From: Mycolicibacterium agri
Lineage (GTDB): Bacteria > Actinomycetota > Actinomycetes > Mycobacteriales > Mycobacteriaceae
Reading direction: 5' to 3'
NCBI RefSeq assembly: GCF_002553505.1
Contig: NZ_PDCP01000002.1
Span: 1-64,000, forward strand
DNA: 64,000 nt
Shown here: positions 37,375 to 44,859 of the stretch, piece after piece
Numbering within the stretch: position 1 is the first letter of the stretch
Layout: every line of letters begins with the position of its first letter
The notes under the pieces: model-generated
What the model saw: only the letters and a program-made list of their open reading frames with translations
Databases searched by the model: none
What the model was told of the DNA's origin: nothing
Position numbers and translations under genes: made by a program

Positions 37375-38879
37375 CCGGCTCCGGCTCGGCCTGTTCGGCC
37401 GCGGCCAGCGCGTCGTCGACGTCGTCGGCCAGCCGGATGTCCAACCCGCGGATCGGAGCGGGCGGTGTCACGAGCGCAACGACCACGTACGTGGCCAACG
37501 ACGCGGCGAACGCGATGAACGTCGGCCAGCCGTCGAACGACGCGTCGATGACCCCGTTGGGGATGTAGAAGATCGTGTTGTCGAGGCCGTACATCGTCGG
37601 CGTCATCGCGAACAGCACGAGGCGGACCGTCAGGCCAACGACAATTGACGCCAAAGCCGCTGTGGCCGAGCCCTTTCGCCACACCAGCCCGAGCAGGAAC
37701 GGCACCACGAGGCAGGCCAGCAGCAGGTCGAACGCGAGCGTCAGCAGGATGCCGGTCTGCTTGACGTAGATAGCGATGAAGATCGCCAGCACGGTGACCG
37801 GCACCATCGCGATGCGCGTCGACCACAGCAGCGGGTCGCGCTGGCCCGGAACGTGCACCCGTCGCACGCCGCCGAGGTTGCGCACCGACACGTTGGAGAT
37901 CGCCAGGATCGCGCCATTGGCGGTGCTCATCGACGCGCCGACCAGGCCGCACAACACCATGATGGTCAGAAACAGCGGTGCGTAGCGGTCCAGCAACACG
38001 AAAAGGATTGGGCCGTCCAGCTCTTCGGGCATGAACGCCTTCGCGGCCAGGATCACAAGGCCGAACGGCACACAGATCGCGACCACGCCGGTCGCGGCGC
38101 TGAAGCAGGCGCGGCGCGCGGTTTCGGGGCGACTTGGCCGCGAAGATCCGCTGCATGAAGTCGATCGCCACGATGTCGCCGATGCCCAGCGCGATCAGCG
38201 TCGCCCAGTTGATGGTGGCGCCCTGCGCGGAATCGGTCATCTGGCCGAAGTCCAGCGGGCCCATGCCGTCGGCGATCGAAATGCCGTGTGCGGCAGCCAT
38301 CCAGATCAGCAGGCCGATGGCGCCGAGGAACACCATCGACATCTGGATGATCGCGGTGTACGCGTCGGCGATCAGCCCGCCGGTGCCGGTGTAGGCGACC
38401 GCAAGGACGGCGATGATGACGGTGCCCAGCCAGTACGGGATGCCCACGAAGTAGTTGAACAGAAAGCCGCCCGCGACCAGGTTGCCCGCCACCAGAAGAC
38501 AGAAGCCGACGATGAGCATCAGCGATGCGACGGCCTCGACGGGACGGCCGAAGCGCAGCCGGTAGTAGTCCGGGAACGACGTCAGGCCCATCCGGTTCAT
38601 CGGCTTGGCGACGAACAGACCGGTCAGAAACAGGCACAGCGCCAGGCCCAGCGGAAGGCAGGCGCCGGCCCAGAAGCCGAATTCCGATGCCAGGTCGGTG
38701 TTGCCGAGGGTGGCGTTGGTGTCCACCGCCGAACCCATCAGCGCGCCGCCGACCAGGATCAGCGGCAACAAGCGCCCACCCACAAGGAAGTTCGCGCTGT
38801 CGCCGGCTATTCGCTTCGACACCAGGAAGCCGACGAGTACGACTAGCGCGATGCTGATGCCGACGCCGACGAGAACCAT
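37334..38879 (-). pseudogene. Sodium:solute symporter with a one-base frameshift, under a guanidine-I riboswitch
   Basis: A SSS-family symporter of about 514 residues once corrected. The first part (38879 to about 38126) carries about seven helices, from VSKRIAGDSANFLVGGRLLP to INWATLIALGIGDIVAIDFM. The frame then breaks at a run of four G on the plus strand (38126-38129). Removing one base joins it to the rest (FAAKSPETARRACFSAATG, then VVAICVPFGLVILAAKAFM), which runs to the TAA at 37334. Either a sequencing error or a recent inactivation explains this. AAGGAGG precedes the ATG. The leader carries a guanidine-I riboswitch, so the solute is probably guanidine or a guanidino compound. Confidence 0.85.
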
Positions 38880-38899
38880 GAGGAGCCTCCTTGCGAGCC

Positions 38900-39010
38900 G
38901 TGGAGTCTCCCGGGCTTTTATCCCGCCGTGGAACGGCGCGGCGTCATCGCCGAACCGCCTGCGTCTCTCGGACCAAACCCGACGAATCGGCGGAACCCTA
39001 GACGCGCCTC
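38900..39010 (-). promoter_or_regulatory. Guanidine-I (ykkC/yxkD) riboswitch
   Basis: Read on the minus strand, the leader of the symporter holds in order CTAGGGTTCCG (39001-38991), a CCGA-TTCG-TCGG hairpin, GGTCCGAGAG (38974-38965), a variable GC-rich hairpin arm, and GGGATAAAAGCCCGGGAGA (38924-38906). These are the highly conserved blocks of the ykkC guanidine-I aptamer in their correct order and spacing. The aptamer ends about 27 bases before the ATG. CTCC just after the aptamer could pair with the GGAG of the ribosome-binding site, so translational control is likely. Boundaries are approximate. Confidence 0.93.
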
Positions 39011-39128
39011 ACCCGTGTGAGTCTCGATCAGAAAAACTCCGCGCCGTTACGCCGATGAACGCGCCGTGTTAACGGCTCGTTGCATTTCGAGTGGCGCGGC
39101 CACGGATCGCTGCCAAGATAAGGAGCCA

Positions 39129-39148
39129 GGAGCCGCTCAACCGGCTCC
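39129..39148 (+). promoter_or_regulatory. Hairpin just upstream of the guanidine-III riboswitch
   Basis: GGAGCCG (39129-39135), loop CTCAAC and CGGCTCC (39142-39148) form a perfect 7-bp stem directly abutting the guanidine-III aptamer. It may be a 5' stabilising stem or part of the regulatory platform. Only the pairing is seen in the sequence. Confidence 0.4.
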
Positions 39149-39190
39149 CCGGACGAGGTGCGTCGTACCCGGCCTGCGACAAGACGGCGC
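39149..39190 (+). promoter_or_regulatory. Guanidine-III (ykkC-III) riboswitch
   Basis: The 42 bases before the ureohydrolase ribosome-binding site match the guanidine-III consensus: CCGGACGAGGTGCG, then TCGTACCCGG, then GACAAGACGGCGC. CCGG (39149-39152) pairs with CCGG (39169-39172), ACG with CGT inside it, and the loop GCGTC with the terminal GGCGC to form the pseudoknot (one G-U). GAGGAG (39193-39198) begins 3 bases past the pseudoknot and the ATG is at 39204, so ligand binding should control ribosome access. Confidence 0.92.
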
Positions 39191-39203
39191 TCGAGGAGTC
39201 ACC

Positions 39204-40358
39204 ATGGCCGATGGCAATTCCGCAAATTCCGAACCACCCAACCGCGAAGGCGCATGGGCGCAACAGGCCGAAGCCGAACTGCCCGATCGCCGCGAACGCG
39301 AAGAGATCGAACGCTGCCTGACCTTCGGTTTGGAAGCGGCGCCGACGATCAACGACCGGCGCATCTCCACGTTCGTGCGCGGCGAGCTGCCGCATTTCGC
39401 AGGCGAGCGCGGAACGTTCTTGAAGTGCCCGTTCGTCGAGGACGTCAGCAAGGTCGACGACGCCGAGGTGGCGATCTTCGGTGTTCCGCTCGACGCTGGG
39501 GCCACCTACCGGCCGGGCACCCGGTTCGGCCCGCAGGGAATTCGCCGCTCCACCAACCTGTTTGGCACCTACAACTACGAGCTCGGTGTCGATCTGCGCG
39601 AGCAGTTGAACATGGTCGACATCGGCGACGTGTTCACCATCCCCGGCAACCTGGAGAAGTCCTTCGACCAGATCAGTCAGGCGATGGCGCACGTCGTGCA
39701 GAAGGGCGTGATGCCTGTCGTGCTCGGCGGCGACCATTCGATCGGCTTCCCGACGATCCGCGGGATGGCGCCGTATCTGGACGGCAACATCGGCATCATC
39801 CACTTCGACCGCCACGTCGACACCCAGGAGTCCGATCTCGACGAGCGGATGCACACCACGCCCTGGTTTCACGCCACCAACATCAAGAATGCGCCCGCGA
39901 CCAACCTGGTGCAGATCGGCATCGGCGGCTGGCAGGCACCGCGGGCGGGCGTCAAGGTGGGCCGCGAACGCCAGTCGACGGTCATCACCGTCGGCGACGT
40001 CGAACGCGTCGGCGTCGAGAAGATCGCTGAAATGGCGCTCGAGGTCGCGTGGAAGGACGCCAAGGCCGTGTACCTGTCGTTCGACATCGACGTGATCGAT
40101 GCGGGTTTCGTGCCGGGCACCGGTTGGCCGGAGCCGGGCGGGCTGCTGCCGCGCGAGGCGCTCAACCTGGTCCGCATGGTGTCCGAGCCGGGATTGGCAG
40201 GCATCGAGGTGGTGGAGTGCTCCCCGCCGTATGACTGGGCCGAGCAGACCGCGTTGCTGAGCTCGCGGGTGATCCTCGACAGCCTGGCCACCCAGGTGCG
40301 GTCGGGCAAGCTGGGCAACAAGAAGGCCAGCGCGGACCGGCACGCCTGGGGGCCGTGA
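39204..40358 (+). CDS. Ureohydrolase, probable guanidine hydrolase (GdmH-like)
   Basis: A 384-residue arginase-superfamily enzyme with an N-terminal extension of about 85 residues. Metal ligands are H178 (GGDHSIG), D202, H204 and D206 (FDRHVDTQ) and D294 and D296 (SFDIDVID). The usual DAHxD reads DRHVD, and the active-site loop VPGTGWPEPGG follows. Length, extension and the DRHVDTQ motif recall cyanobacterial guanidine hydrolase rather than agmatinase. The guanidine-III riboswitch in its leader supports that. It would give urea and ammonium. Nickel-insertion helpers known for GdmH are not in the window. Agmatinase or guanidinobutyrase remain alternatives. Confidence 0.82.
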   Translation: MADGNSANSEPPNREGAWAQQAEAELPDRREREEIERCLTFGLEAAPTINDRRISTFVRGELPHFAGERGTFLKCPFVEDVSKVDDAEVAIFGVPLDAGATYRPGTRFGPQGIRRSTNLFGTYNYELGVDLREQLNMVDIGDVFTIPGNLEKSFDQISQAMAHVVQKGVMPVVLGGDHSIGFPTIRGMAPYLDGNIGIIHFDRHVDTQESDLDERMHTTPWFHATNIKNAPATNLVQIGIGGWQAPRAGVKVGRERQSTVITVGDVERVGVEKIAEMALEVAWKDAKAVYLSFDIDVIDAGFVPGTGWPEPGGLLPREALNLVRMVSEPGLAGIEVVECSPPYDWAEQTALLSSRVILDSLATQVRSGKLGNKKASADRHAWGP

Positions 40359-40374
40359 CCCCTAGGCTGGGGTC

Positions 40375-41190
40375 ATGCGAATCGCGTTGGCGCAGATCCA
40401 GGCAGGCACCGAACCCGCAGCCAACCTGAAACTGGTCGAGGAGTACACGCGCCGCGCCGCCGACGCGGGTGCCCGGCTGGTGCTGTTCCCAGAGGCGACG
40501 ATGTGCCGCTTCGGGGTGCCGCTGGCCGCCGTCGCCGAACCGCTGGACGGGCCGTGGGCCGACGGGGTGCGCCGCATCGCGGACGACGCGGGCGTGACCG
40601 TCGTCGCCGGGATGTTCGTGCCGAGCGACGACGGCCGCGTCACCAACACGCTGGTCGCGGCCGGACCGGGAGTCGATGCGCACTACGACAAGATCTACCT
40701 CTACGACGCGTTCGGGTTCGCCGAGTCGCGCACCGTCGCCCCGGGCCACGAGCCGGTGGTGATCACCGTCGACGGCGTCGGCGTGGGGCTGTCCCTGTGC
40801 TACGACATCCGCTTCCCCGAGCTGTACGTTGAGTTGGCGCGCCGCGGCGCCGATCTGCTCACCGTGCATGCGTCGTGGGGCACCGGGCCGGGCAAGCTCG
40901 AGCAGTGGACGCTGCTGGCGCGCGCCCGCGCCCTGGACACCGGCAGCTTCGTCGCGGCCGTCGGGCAGGCCTATCCCGGCGACGAGATCGCCAAGGTCGG
41001 GCCGACGGGTGTGGGCGGCAGCATCGTGGCGTCGCCGTTCGGCGAAGTGGTCACGCAGGCGGGCGCGGACCCGGATCTGATCGTCACCGACGTCGACACC
41101 GACGAGGTGCAGCGGGTCAGAGACACGATCGCGGTGCTGCGTAACCGGCCCGCGCTCGTCGACGCGGATAGGGCAGAATCGCGGGGGTGA
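40375..41190 (+). CDS. Carbon-nitrogen hydrolase (nitrilase superfamily, Rv0480c-like)
   Basis: A 271-residue amidohydrolase with the Glu-Lys-Cys triad: E in LVLFPEATMC, K in HYDKIYLYDAF and C in LSLCYDIRFPELY. A second conserved Glu is in GKLEQWTLLARARA. This is the deaminated-glutathione amidase/omega-amidase-like branch, and the tail DADRAESRG matches Rv0480c. It starts 16 bp after the ureohydrolase, so read-through from the guanidine-controlled promoter is possible, but the gene belongs to the conserved backbone. GTGA couples it to the next gene. Confidence 0.87.
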   Translation: MRIALAQIQAGTEPAANLKLVEEYTRRAADAGARLVLFPEATMCRFGVPLAAVAEPLDGPWADGVRRIADDAGVTVVAGMFVPSDDGRVTNTLVAAGPGVDAHYDKIYLYDAFGFAESRTVAPGHEPVVITVDGVGVGLSLCYDIRFPELYVELARRGADLLTVHASWGTGPGKLEQWTLLARARALDTGSFVAAVGQAYPGDEIAKVGPTGVGGSIVASPFGEVVTQAGADPDLIVTDVDTDEVQRVRDTIAVLRNRPALVDADRAESRG

Positions 41191-42083
41191 CCGATCCCTG
41201 GGCTCGCCCGGCCGACCAGCCCGCACCGGGCTCGGCTCCGCCGCCACCGCCTCCGCCACCGCAGTTTCCGCAGGGTCCGCCTCCCCAATCGGCTCCCCCG
41301 CCGCAGGCCGGGCCCGCGCAGAAGGACTCCTCGCCGCTTGTGAAGATCAAGAACCTCTTCCGCGATCCGCTGACGATCGTCCTGGTGGTCGTCATCATCG
41401 TCGCGCTGGTCGCGGCCGGGCTGCTGGGCGCAGAGCTGTATGCGCGTAGCCGCGCCGATGACGTGGTGGCCGCGGCGACCGAGTGCGTGGTGCAGGACGA
41501 CGTCACGGTGTCGTTCGGGCCGTCGCCGTTTCTGCTGCAGCACATGACCGGCCACTACGGCAACATCTCGATCGAGACTGCGGGCAACCAGATCCGCGAC
41601 GCCAAGGGCATGAAGGCCCAGATCGAGATCGACGACGTCCGGCTGCACAGCACCGGCGATTCGAAGGGCACGATCGGCGCCCTCGACGCGACGATTACGT
41701 GGACCTCCGAAGGCATCAAGCAGACCGTGCAGAACGCGATCCCGGTGCTGGGCAGTCTCGTCACCGACGTGAAGACGAACCCGTCGGACGGCACCATCGA
41801 ACTCGAGGCTGCGCTGGGCAGCAGCGTGACCACCAAACCCGTGGTCCAGGACGACGGAATCGCCTTGCAGATGGTCAATTTGGAGGGGCTGGGCTTCACG
41901 CTTCCGCGGGAGATGGTGCAGCCGGCGCTGGACGCGTTCTCCGCGCAGCTGACCAAGGGCTATCCGCTCGGCATCAAGGCCGACGACGTGCAGGTCAGCG
42001 ATACCGGTGTGAGCGCGCGCTTCTCCACCCGCAACGCCTCGATCCCCGCCGGCGAAACCGACCCCTGCTTCGCCAACCTCTAA
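41187..42083 (+). CDS. LmeA-like DUF2993 membrane-anchored protein (Rv0479c-like)
   Basis: A 298-residue protein. A Pro-rich cytoplasmic segment (residues about 5-45) precedes one membrane helix (about 62-86, LTIVLVVVIIVALVAAGLLG). The extracytoplasmic DUF2993 domain follows, with a Cys pair (TECVVQDDV and DPCFANL). DUF2993 proteins are phospholipid-binding and one, LmeA, supports lipomannan maturation. The GTG at 41187 overlaps the upstream stop. Rv0479c is the backbone counterpart. Role in envelope lipid handling is inferred. Confidence 0.82.
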   Translation: MTDPWARPADQPAPGSAPPPPPPPPQFPQGPPPQSAPPPQAGPAQKDSSPLVKIKNLFRDPLTIVLVVVIIVALVAAGLLGAELYARSRADDVVAAATECVVQDDVTVSFGPSPFLLQHMTGHYGNISIETAGNQIRDAKGMKAQIEIDDVRLHSTGDSKGTIGALDATITWTSEGIKQTVQNAIPVLGSLVTDVKTNPSDGTIELEAALGSSVTTKPVVQDDGIALQMVNLEGLGFTLPREMVQPALDAFSAQLTKGYPLGIKADDVQVSDTGVSARFSTRNASIPAGETDPCFANL

Positions 42084-42096
42084 CCGGGCGCTCCTC

Positions 42097-42157
42097 TACG
42101 CCCAAACCGACATTTGGGCGGGAAAGTGCGAGTGGTTCTCGCCATTTCGTCGATCTC
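42097..42157 (-). repeat. Dispersed 61-bp intergenic repeat, copy 2
   Basis: On the minus strand this reads GAGATCGACGAAATGGCG, ACTCGCAC and then the CGCCCAAA / TTTGGGCG hairpin. It matches copy 1 (28130-28190) at 51 of 61 positions with no gaps. It fills most of the gap between the convergent Rv0479c-like and deoC genes. Confidence 0.85.
42099..42120. terminator. Bidirectional hairpin between Rv0479c-like gene and deoC
   Basis: CGCCCAAA (42099-42106), loop CCGACA and TTTGGGCG (42113-42120) form a perfect 8-bp stem 15 bases past the Rv0479c-like stop, between convergent genes. It is the hairpin of the dispersed repeat. Confidence 0.55.
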
Positions 42158-42158
42158 G

Positions 42159-42197
42159 GCGCGGGAGCTCGGTGCGGGAGCTCGGCGCGGGAGCTCG
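42159..42197. repeat. 13-bp tandem repeat, three copies
   Basis: GCGCGGGAGCTCG is repeated at 42159-42171, 42172-42184 (one C to T change) and 42185-42197, followed by a degenerate fourth start. It lies directly beside the dispersed repeat and downstream of deoC. Confidence 0.85.
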
Positions 42198-42234
42198 GCG
42201 GGGGCTGGGAGCTGTGGGGTGGTATTCGTGGGCG

Positions 42235-42921
42235 TCAGCCGAGCCCGTCGAGCACCGCGCGCGTGCCGGACAGGCCGAGCCGCGCAGCGCCCGCACCGAG
42301 CATGGCGAGCGCATCGGCGGCGGTGCGGATGCCGCCGCTGGCCTTGACCGCGACGTCGGGGCCGACAGCGCCGACCATCAGCTCGACGGCCCGCGCCGAG
42401 GCCCCACCGCTGGGATGAAAACCGGTGGAGGTCTTGACGAAATCGGCACCCGCGGCGGCGGCCACCCGGCACACGTCGACCAGGAGCGGCCAGCCGCCAA
42501 ACTCGAGCAGCGCAGCCGATTCCACGATCACCTTGAGCACCGAATCACCAACCGCGGCCCGCACCGCTTCGACATCGGCTTGCACAGCGTCCCATTCACC
42601 GGCGAGCGCTGCGCCGACGTCGATGACCATGTCGATCTCGTCGGCGCCCGCGGCCACCGCCCGCTCAGCCTCGGCGGCCTTGATCTCCGAAAGATGTTTT
42701 CCTGACGGGAATCCCGCCACGGAGGCGATGTGTAAACCCGATGGCGCCGCCGACGCCGCGACGGGCACCATCGACGGAGACACGCACACCGCGTACACCC
42801 GAAGTTCGGCGGCCTCGGCCACCAACTTCACGACATCGTCTTGTGTCGCTTCAGGTTTGAGCAGCGTGTGGTCGACGACAGCGGCCACGTCGCGTCTGTT
42901 CGCCTTTCGACCGGAAGCCAC
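42235..42921 (-). CDS. deoC: Deoxyribose-phosphate aldolase
   Basis: A 228-residue class I aldolase splitting 2-deoxyribose-5-phosphate to glyceraldehyde-3-phosphate and acetaldehyde. The Schiff-base lysine is K163 in [13 protein letters not shown], the assisting lysine K193 in [10 protein letters not shown], and the catalytic Asp lies in EIDMVIDVG. The GTG at 42921 forms a TAGTG overlap with the upstream stop, so it is coupled to the Rv0477-like gene. Nucleoside salvage role. Confidence 0.94.
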   Translation of the reverse strand: MASGRKANRRDVAAVVDHTLLKPEATQDDVVKLVAEAAELRVYAVCVSPSMVPVAASAAPSGLHIASVAGFPSGKHLSEIKAAEAERAVAAGADEIDMVIDVGAALAGEWDAVQADVEAVRAAVGDSVLKVIVESAALLEFGGWPLLVDVCRVAAAAGADFVKTSTGFHPSGGASARAVELMVGAVGPDVAVKASGGIRTAADALAMLGAGAARLGLSGTRAVLDGLG

Positions 42922-43334
42922 TAGAACGGTTCTTCCGTGCCGCCGGGATTGCAATGCGACGCCAGCATCTCGTCCCAGGAGACCTCGGGTCGCCACGGTT
43001 CGAGGTTCCAGCTCTCCTTGCCGGGATAGGCCAGTTCGGCGTAATGCCAATGGCACATGAATTGCTCACGCATTCCGGCGATGTCGGCGTCGGGTGAAAC
43101 GGTCAGCACTTCGGCCCACATCTGATCGGCCTGCGCGGTGGTGCCCGGCTGCGTCGACGCGGCGCGTGCGGAGTCGGTCGGGTAAACCCGCAGGCTCGAC
43201 AGGTCGCCCCACTTCGCCCACTCGGCGTGCGCCACATACGGAGGGCCGGGCACCGTGGTGTCGGCCGCCGCGACGACCGGCGTCGCGAGGGCAGCGATCA
43301 TGGCCGCCGCGGTGGCGGCGAGAACGCGGCGCAT
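42921..43334 (-). CDS. Secreted DUF2599 protein (Rv0477-like)
   Basis: A 137-residue exported protein. The signal peptide [20 protein letters not shown] ends at about AAADT. The mature DUF2599 domain includes [38 protein letters not shown] and HCNPGG, with two Cys that may form a disulphide. The ATG at 43334 is preferred (4 bp after the previous stop); a longer in-frame reading from 43382 lacks a standard signal N-terminus. Function unknown. Confidence 0.82.
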   Translation of the reverse strand: MRRVLAATAAAMIAALATPVVAAADTTVPGPPYVAHAEWAKWGDLSSLRVYPTDSARAASTQPGTTAQADQMWAEVLTVSPDADIAGMREQFMCHWHYAELAYPGKESWNLEPWRPEVSWDEMLASHCNPGGTEEPF

Positions 43335-43338
43335 GCGG

Positions 43339-43623
43339 CTAGCGGGACTTTCCCTGAATGTCGAGGAGCTTGGGACGGACATCGACCAGGTAGATGCCCG
43401 AGGCGACGGCCGCGATGGCCGCGCCGAACGGGTCGCGGAACACCAGCAACAGCAGCAGGCTGCCGCCGATGATCAGCAGCCACACCGGCTTGGTGAGCTT
43501 GCCTGCTGCGGTGTAGGCATCGGGGCGCTGCATTGCTGCATGAACGAAGGCGTAAACGGCCACGGCGAATGCAGCAACGACGAGGACCAAAACAATGACG
43601 CCCGCTAGGTCGGCAAGTATCAC
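43339..43623 (-). CDS. Small DUF2516 membrane protein (Rv0476-like)
   Basis: A 94-residue protein with two to three membrane helices: about 5-30 ([20 protein letters not shown]) and about 46-62 ([16 protein letters not shown]), then a hydrophobic [20 protein letters not shown] end. Start GTG at 43623. It sits between hbhA and the DUF2599 gene as Rv0476 does. Function unknown. Confidence 0.82.
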   Translation of the reverse strand: MILADLAGVIVLVLVVAAFAVAVYAFVHAAMQRPDAYTAAGKLTKPVWLLIIGGSLLLLLVFRDPFGAAIAAVASGIYLVDVRPKLLDIQGKSR

Positions 43624-43661
43624 CTCACCAGCCTAAACGGGCGCCACCGTGTGCGTCGAAT

Positions 43662-44285
43662 TTACTTCTGAGTGACCTTCTTGGCCGGGGCCTTCTTCGC
43701 AGGCGCCTTCTTGGCCGGAGCCTTCTTGGCGGGCGCCTTCTTAGCGGTCTCCTTCACCGGGGCCGCGGACTTCTGCGCCTTCTTGGGCAGCTCAACGCCG
43801 ACCAGCTTGGCGGCACGCTCGCCGACGGCGCGGGTCTGCGAAGCGACGTTGCCCAGCGCCTCCTGGGTGAGCTCGACGGCCTGGTCGGTGTAGGTCTCGA
43901 CACGGCCGGCGGCCTCTTCGAGGGCAGGCTGGGTGCGCAGCCGCTCCAAAGCGGCCTCGCCACGCTCGACGAGCTTGTTGTAGGTGCTCTGCGCGGCCTC
44001 GGCGTAGCTCTCAGCGAACTTGCGAAGCTCTTCGGAGCTCAGCCGATCGCGGAGGTCACCGAACTGGGTGGGCAGATCCTCCTGCAGCTTGTTCAGGCGC
44101 GCGCGGCTCTCCTCGACGCGGGTGTTGGCGTCGGTGCGAGCCTCGCCGGCACGCTCGCGCAGAGTCGCGACGATCTCGTTGACTCGCTCGAGGGCCAGGT
44201 CGGCGGCGCCGACGGCGGCCAGCAGCGGAGCCTTCAGATCGTCAACGGTCGGTTGGGTGGTGGCCTTGGCAGTCTTTTTCGCCAT
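43662..44285 (-). CDS. hbhA: Heparin-binding haemagglutinin
   Basis: A 207-residue surface protein that binds heparan sulphate and promotes aggregation; it is also linked to intracytosolic lipid inclusions. Residues about 8-160 form a long coiled coil ([18 protein letters not shown] and following). The C-terminus is a lysine-rich tail of repeated KAPAK units, four in near-perfect tandem, the heparin-binding and methylated region. No signal peptide is present, as usual for HbhA. ATG at 44285. It follows the Rv0474-like regulator. Confidence 0.95.
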   Translation of the reverse strand: MAKKTAKATTQPTVDDLKAPLLAAVGAADLALERVNEIVATLRERAGEARTDANTRVEESRARLNKLQEDLPTQFGDLRDRLSSEELRKFAESYAEAAQSTYNKLVERGEAALERLRTQPALEEAAGRVETYTDQAVELTQEALGNVASQTRAVGERAAKLVGVELPKKAQKSAAPVKETAKKAPAKKAPAKKAPAKKAPAKKVTQK

Positions 44286-44350
44286 GTCAGAAAATCCTTC
44301 CTAATTCGGTTGGTCGTCGGTGTTGTGCTGAATATTGGTTCGTCTTGCTT

Positions 44351-44767
44351 TTATTCAGTCGCCGTCTCCTCGTCCATCGGCTTGCCTTCCTGGGCAAGGG
44401 CGGCTTCGTTCTGTTCGCAAAACGATGTGTAGATGTCGAGCAGCACCTGCTTCTGCCGCTCGGTGATCGCCGAGTCGGTGATGATGGCGTCGCGGACCTG
44501 GTTGGTCTCGCTGGGCTCGAGGATCCCGGCCCTGATGTAGAGGACTTCCGCTGAGACCCGCAGCGCCTTGGCGATCTGGTTCAGCACATCGGCGGATGGT
44601 TTACGCAATCCCCTCTCGATCTGGCTGAGGTACGGATTGCTCACCCCGGCCTTCTCGGCCAGCTGCCGCACCGATACCTGAGCAGCTTCACGTTGCGATC
44701 GGATGAAGCTCCCGATGTCCTGCGCAGCGTTGGAGACCACATCGACGAGCTTCTCGTCCTGCGACAT
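44351..44767 (-). CDS. XRE-family transcriptional regulator (Rv0474-like)
   Basis: A 138-residue protein. The N-terminal Cro/C1 helix-turn-helix is at about residues 33-55 (SVRQLAEKAGVSNPYLSQIE), followed by KPSADVLNQIAKALRVSAEV and an acidic C-terminus. ATG at 44767. It lies 65 bp upstream of hbhA on the same strand, as in M. tuberculosis. A role in regulating hbhA or its own operon is inferred from position. Confidence 0.85.
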   Translation of the reverse strand: MSQDEKLVDVVSNAAQDIGSFIRSQREAAQVSVRQLAEKAGVSNPYLSQIERGLRKPSADVLNQIAKALRVSAEVLYIRAGILEPSETNQVRDAIITDSAITERQKQVLLDIYTSFCEQNEAALAQEGKPMDEETATE

Positions 44768-44859
44768 GGGGTACCCCCTCCAATGCGTTGGGTATGCGGC
44801 TACGACACCGCCAACGGTACGACGGGGTGCTAACTTTTGCAAGCACTAGTTAGCGCAGG

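Noticed and set aside
43672..43780. Repeated DNA at the hbhA 3' end considered as a CRISPR or VNTR
   Set aside because: It encodes the KAPAK repeats of the heparin-binding tail in frame and has no spacers.
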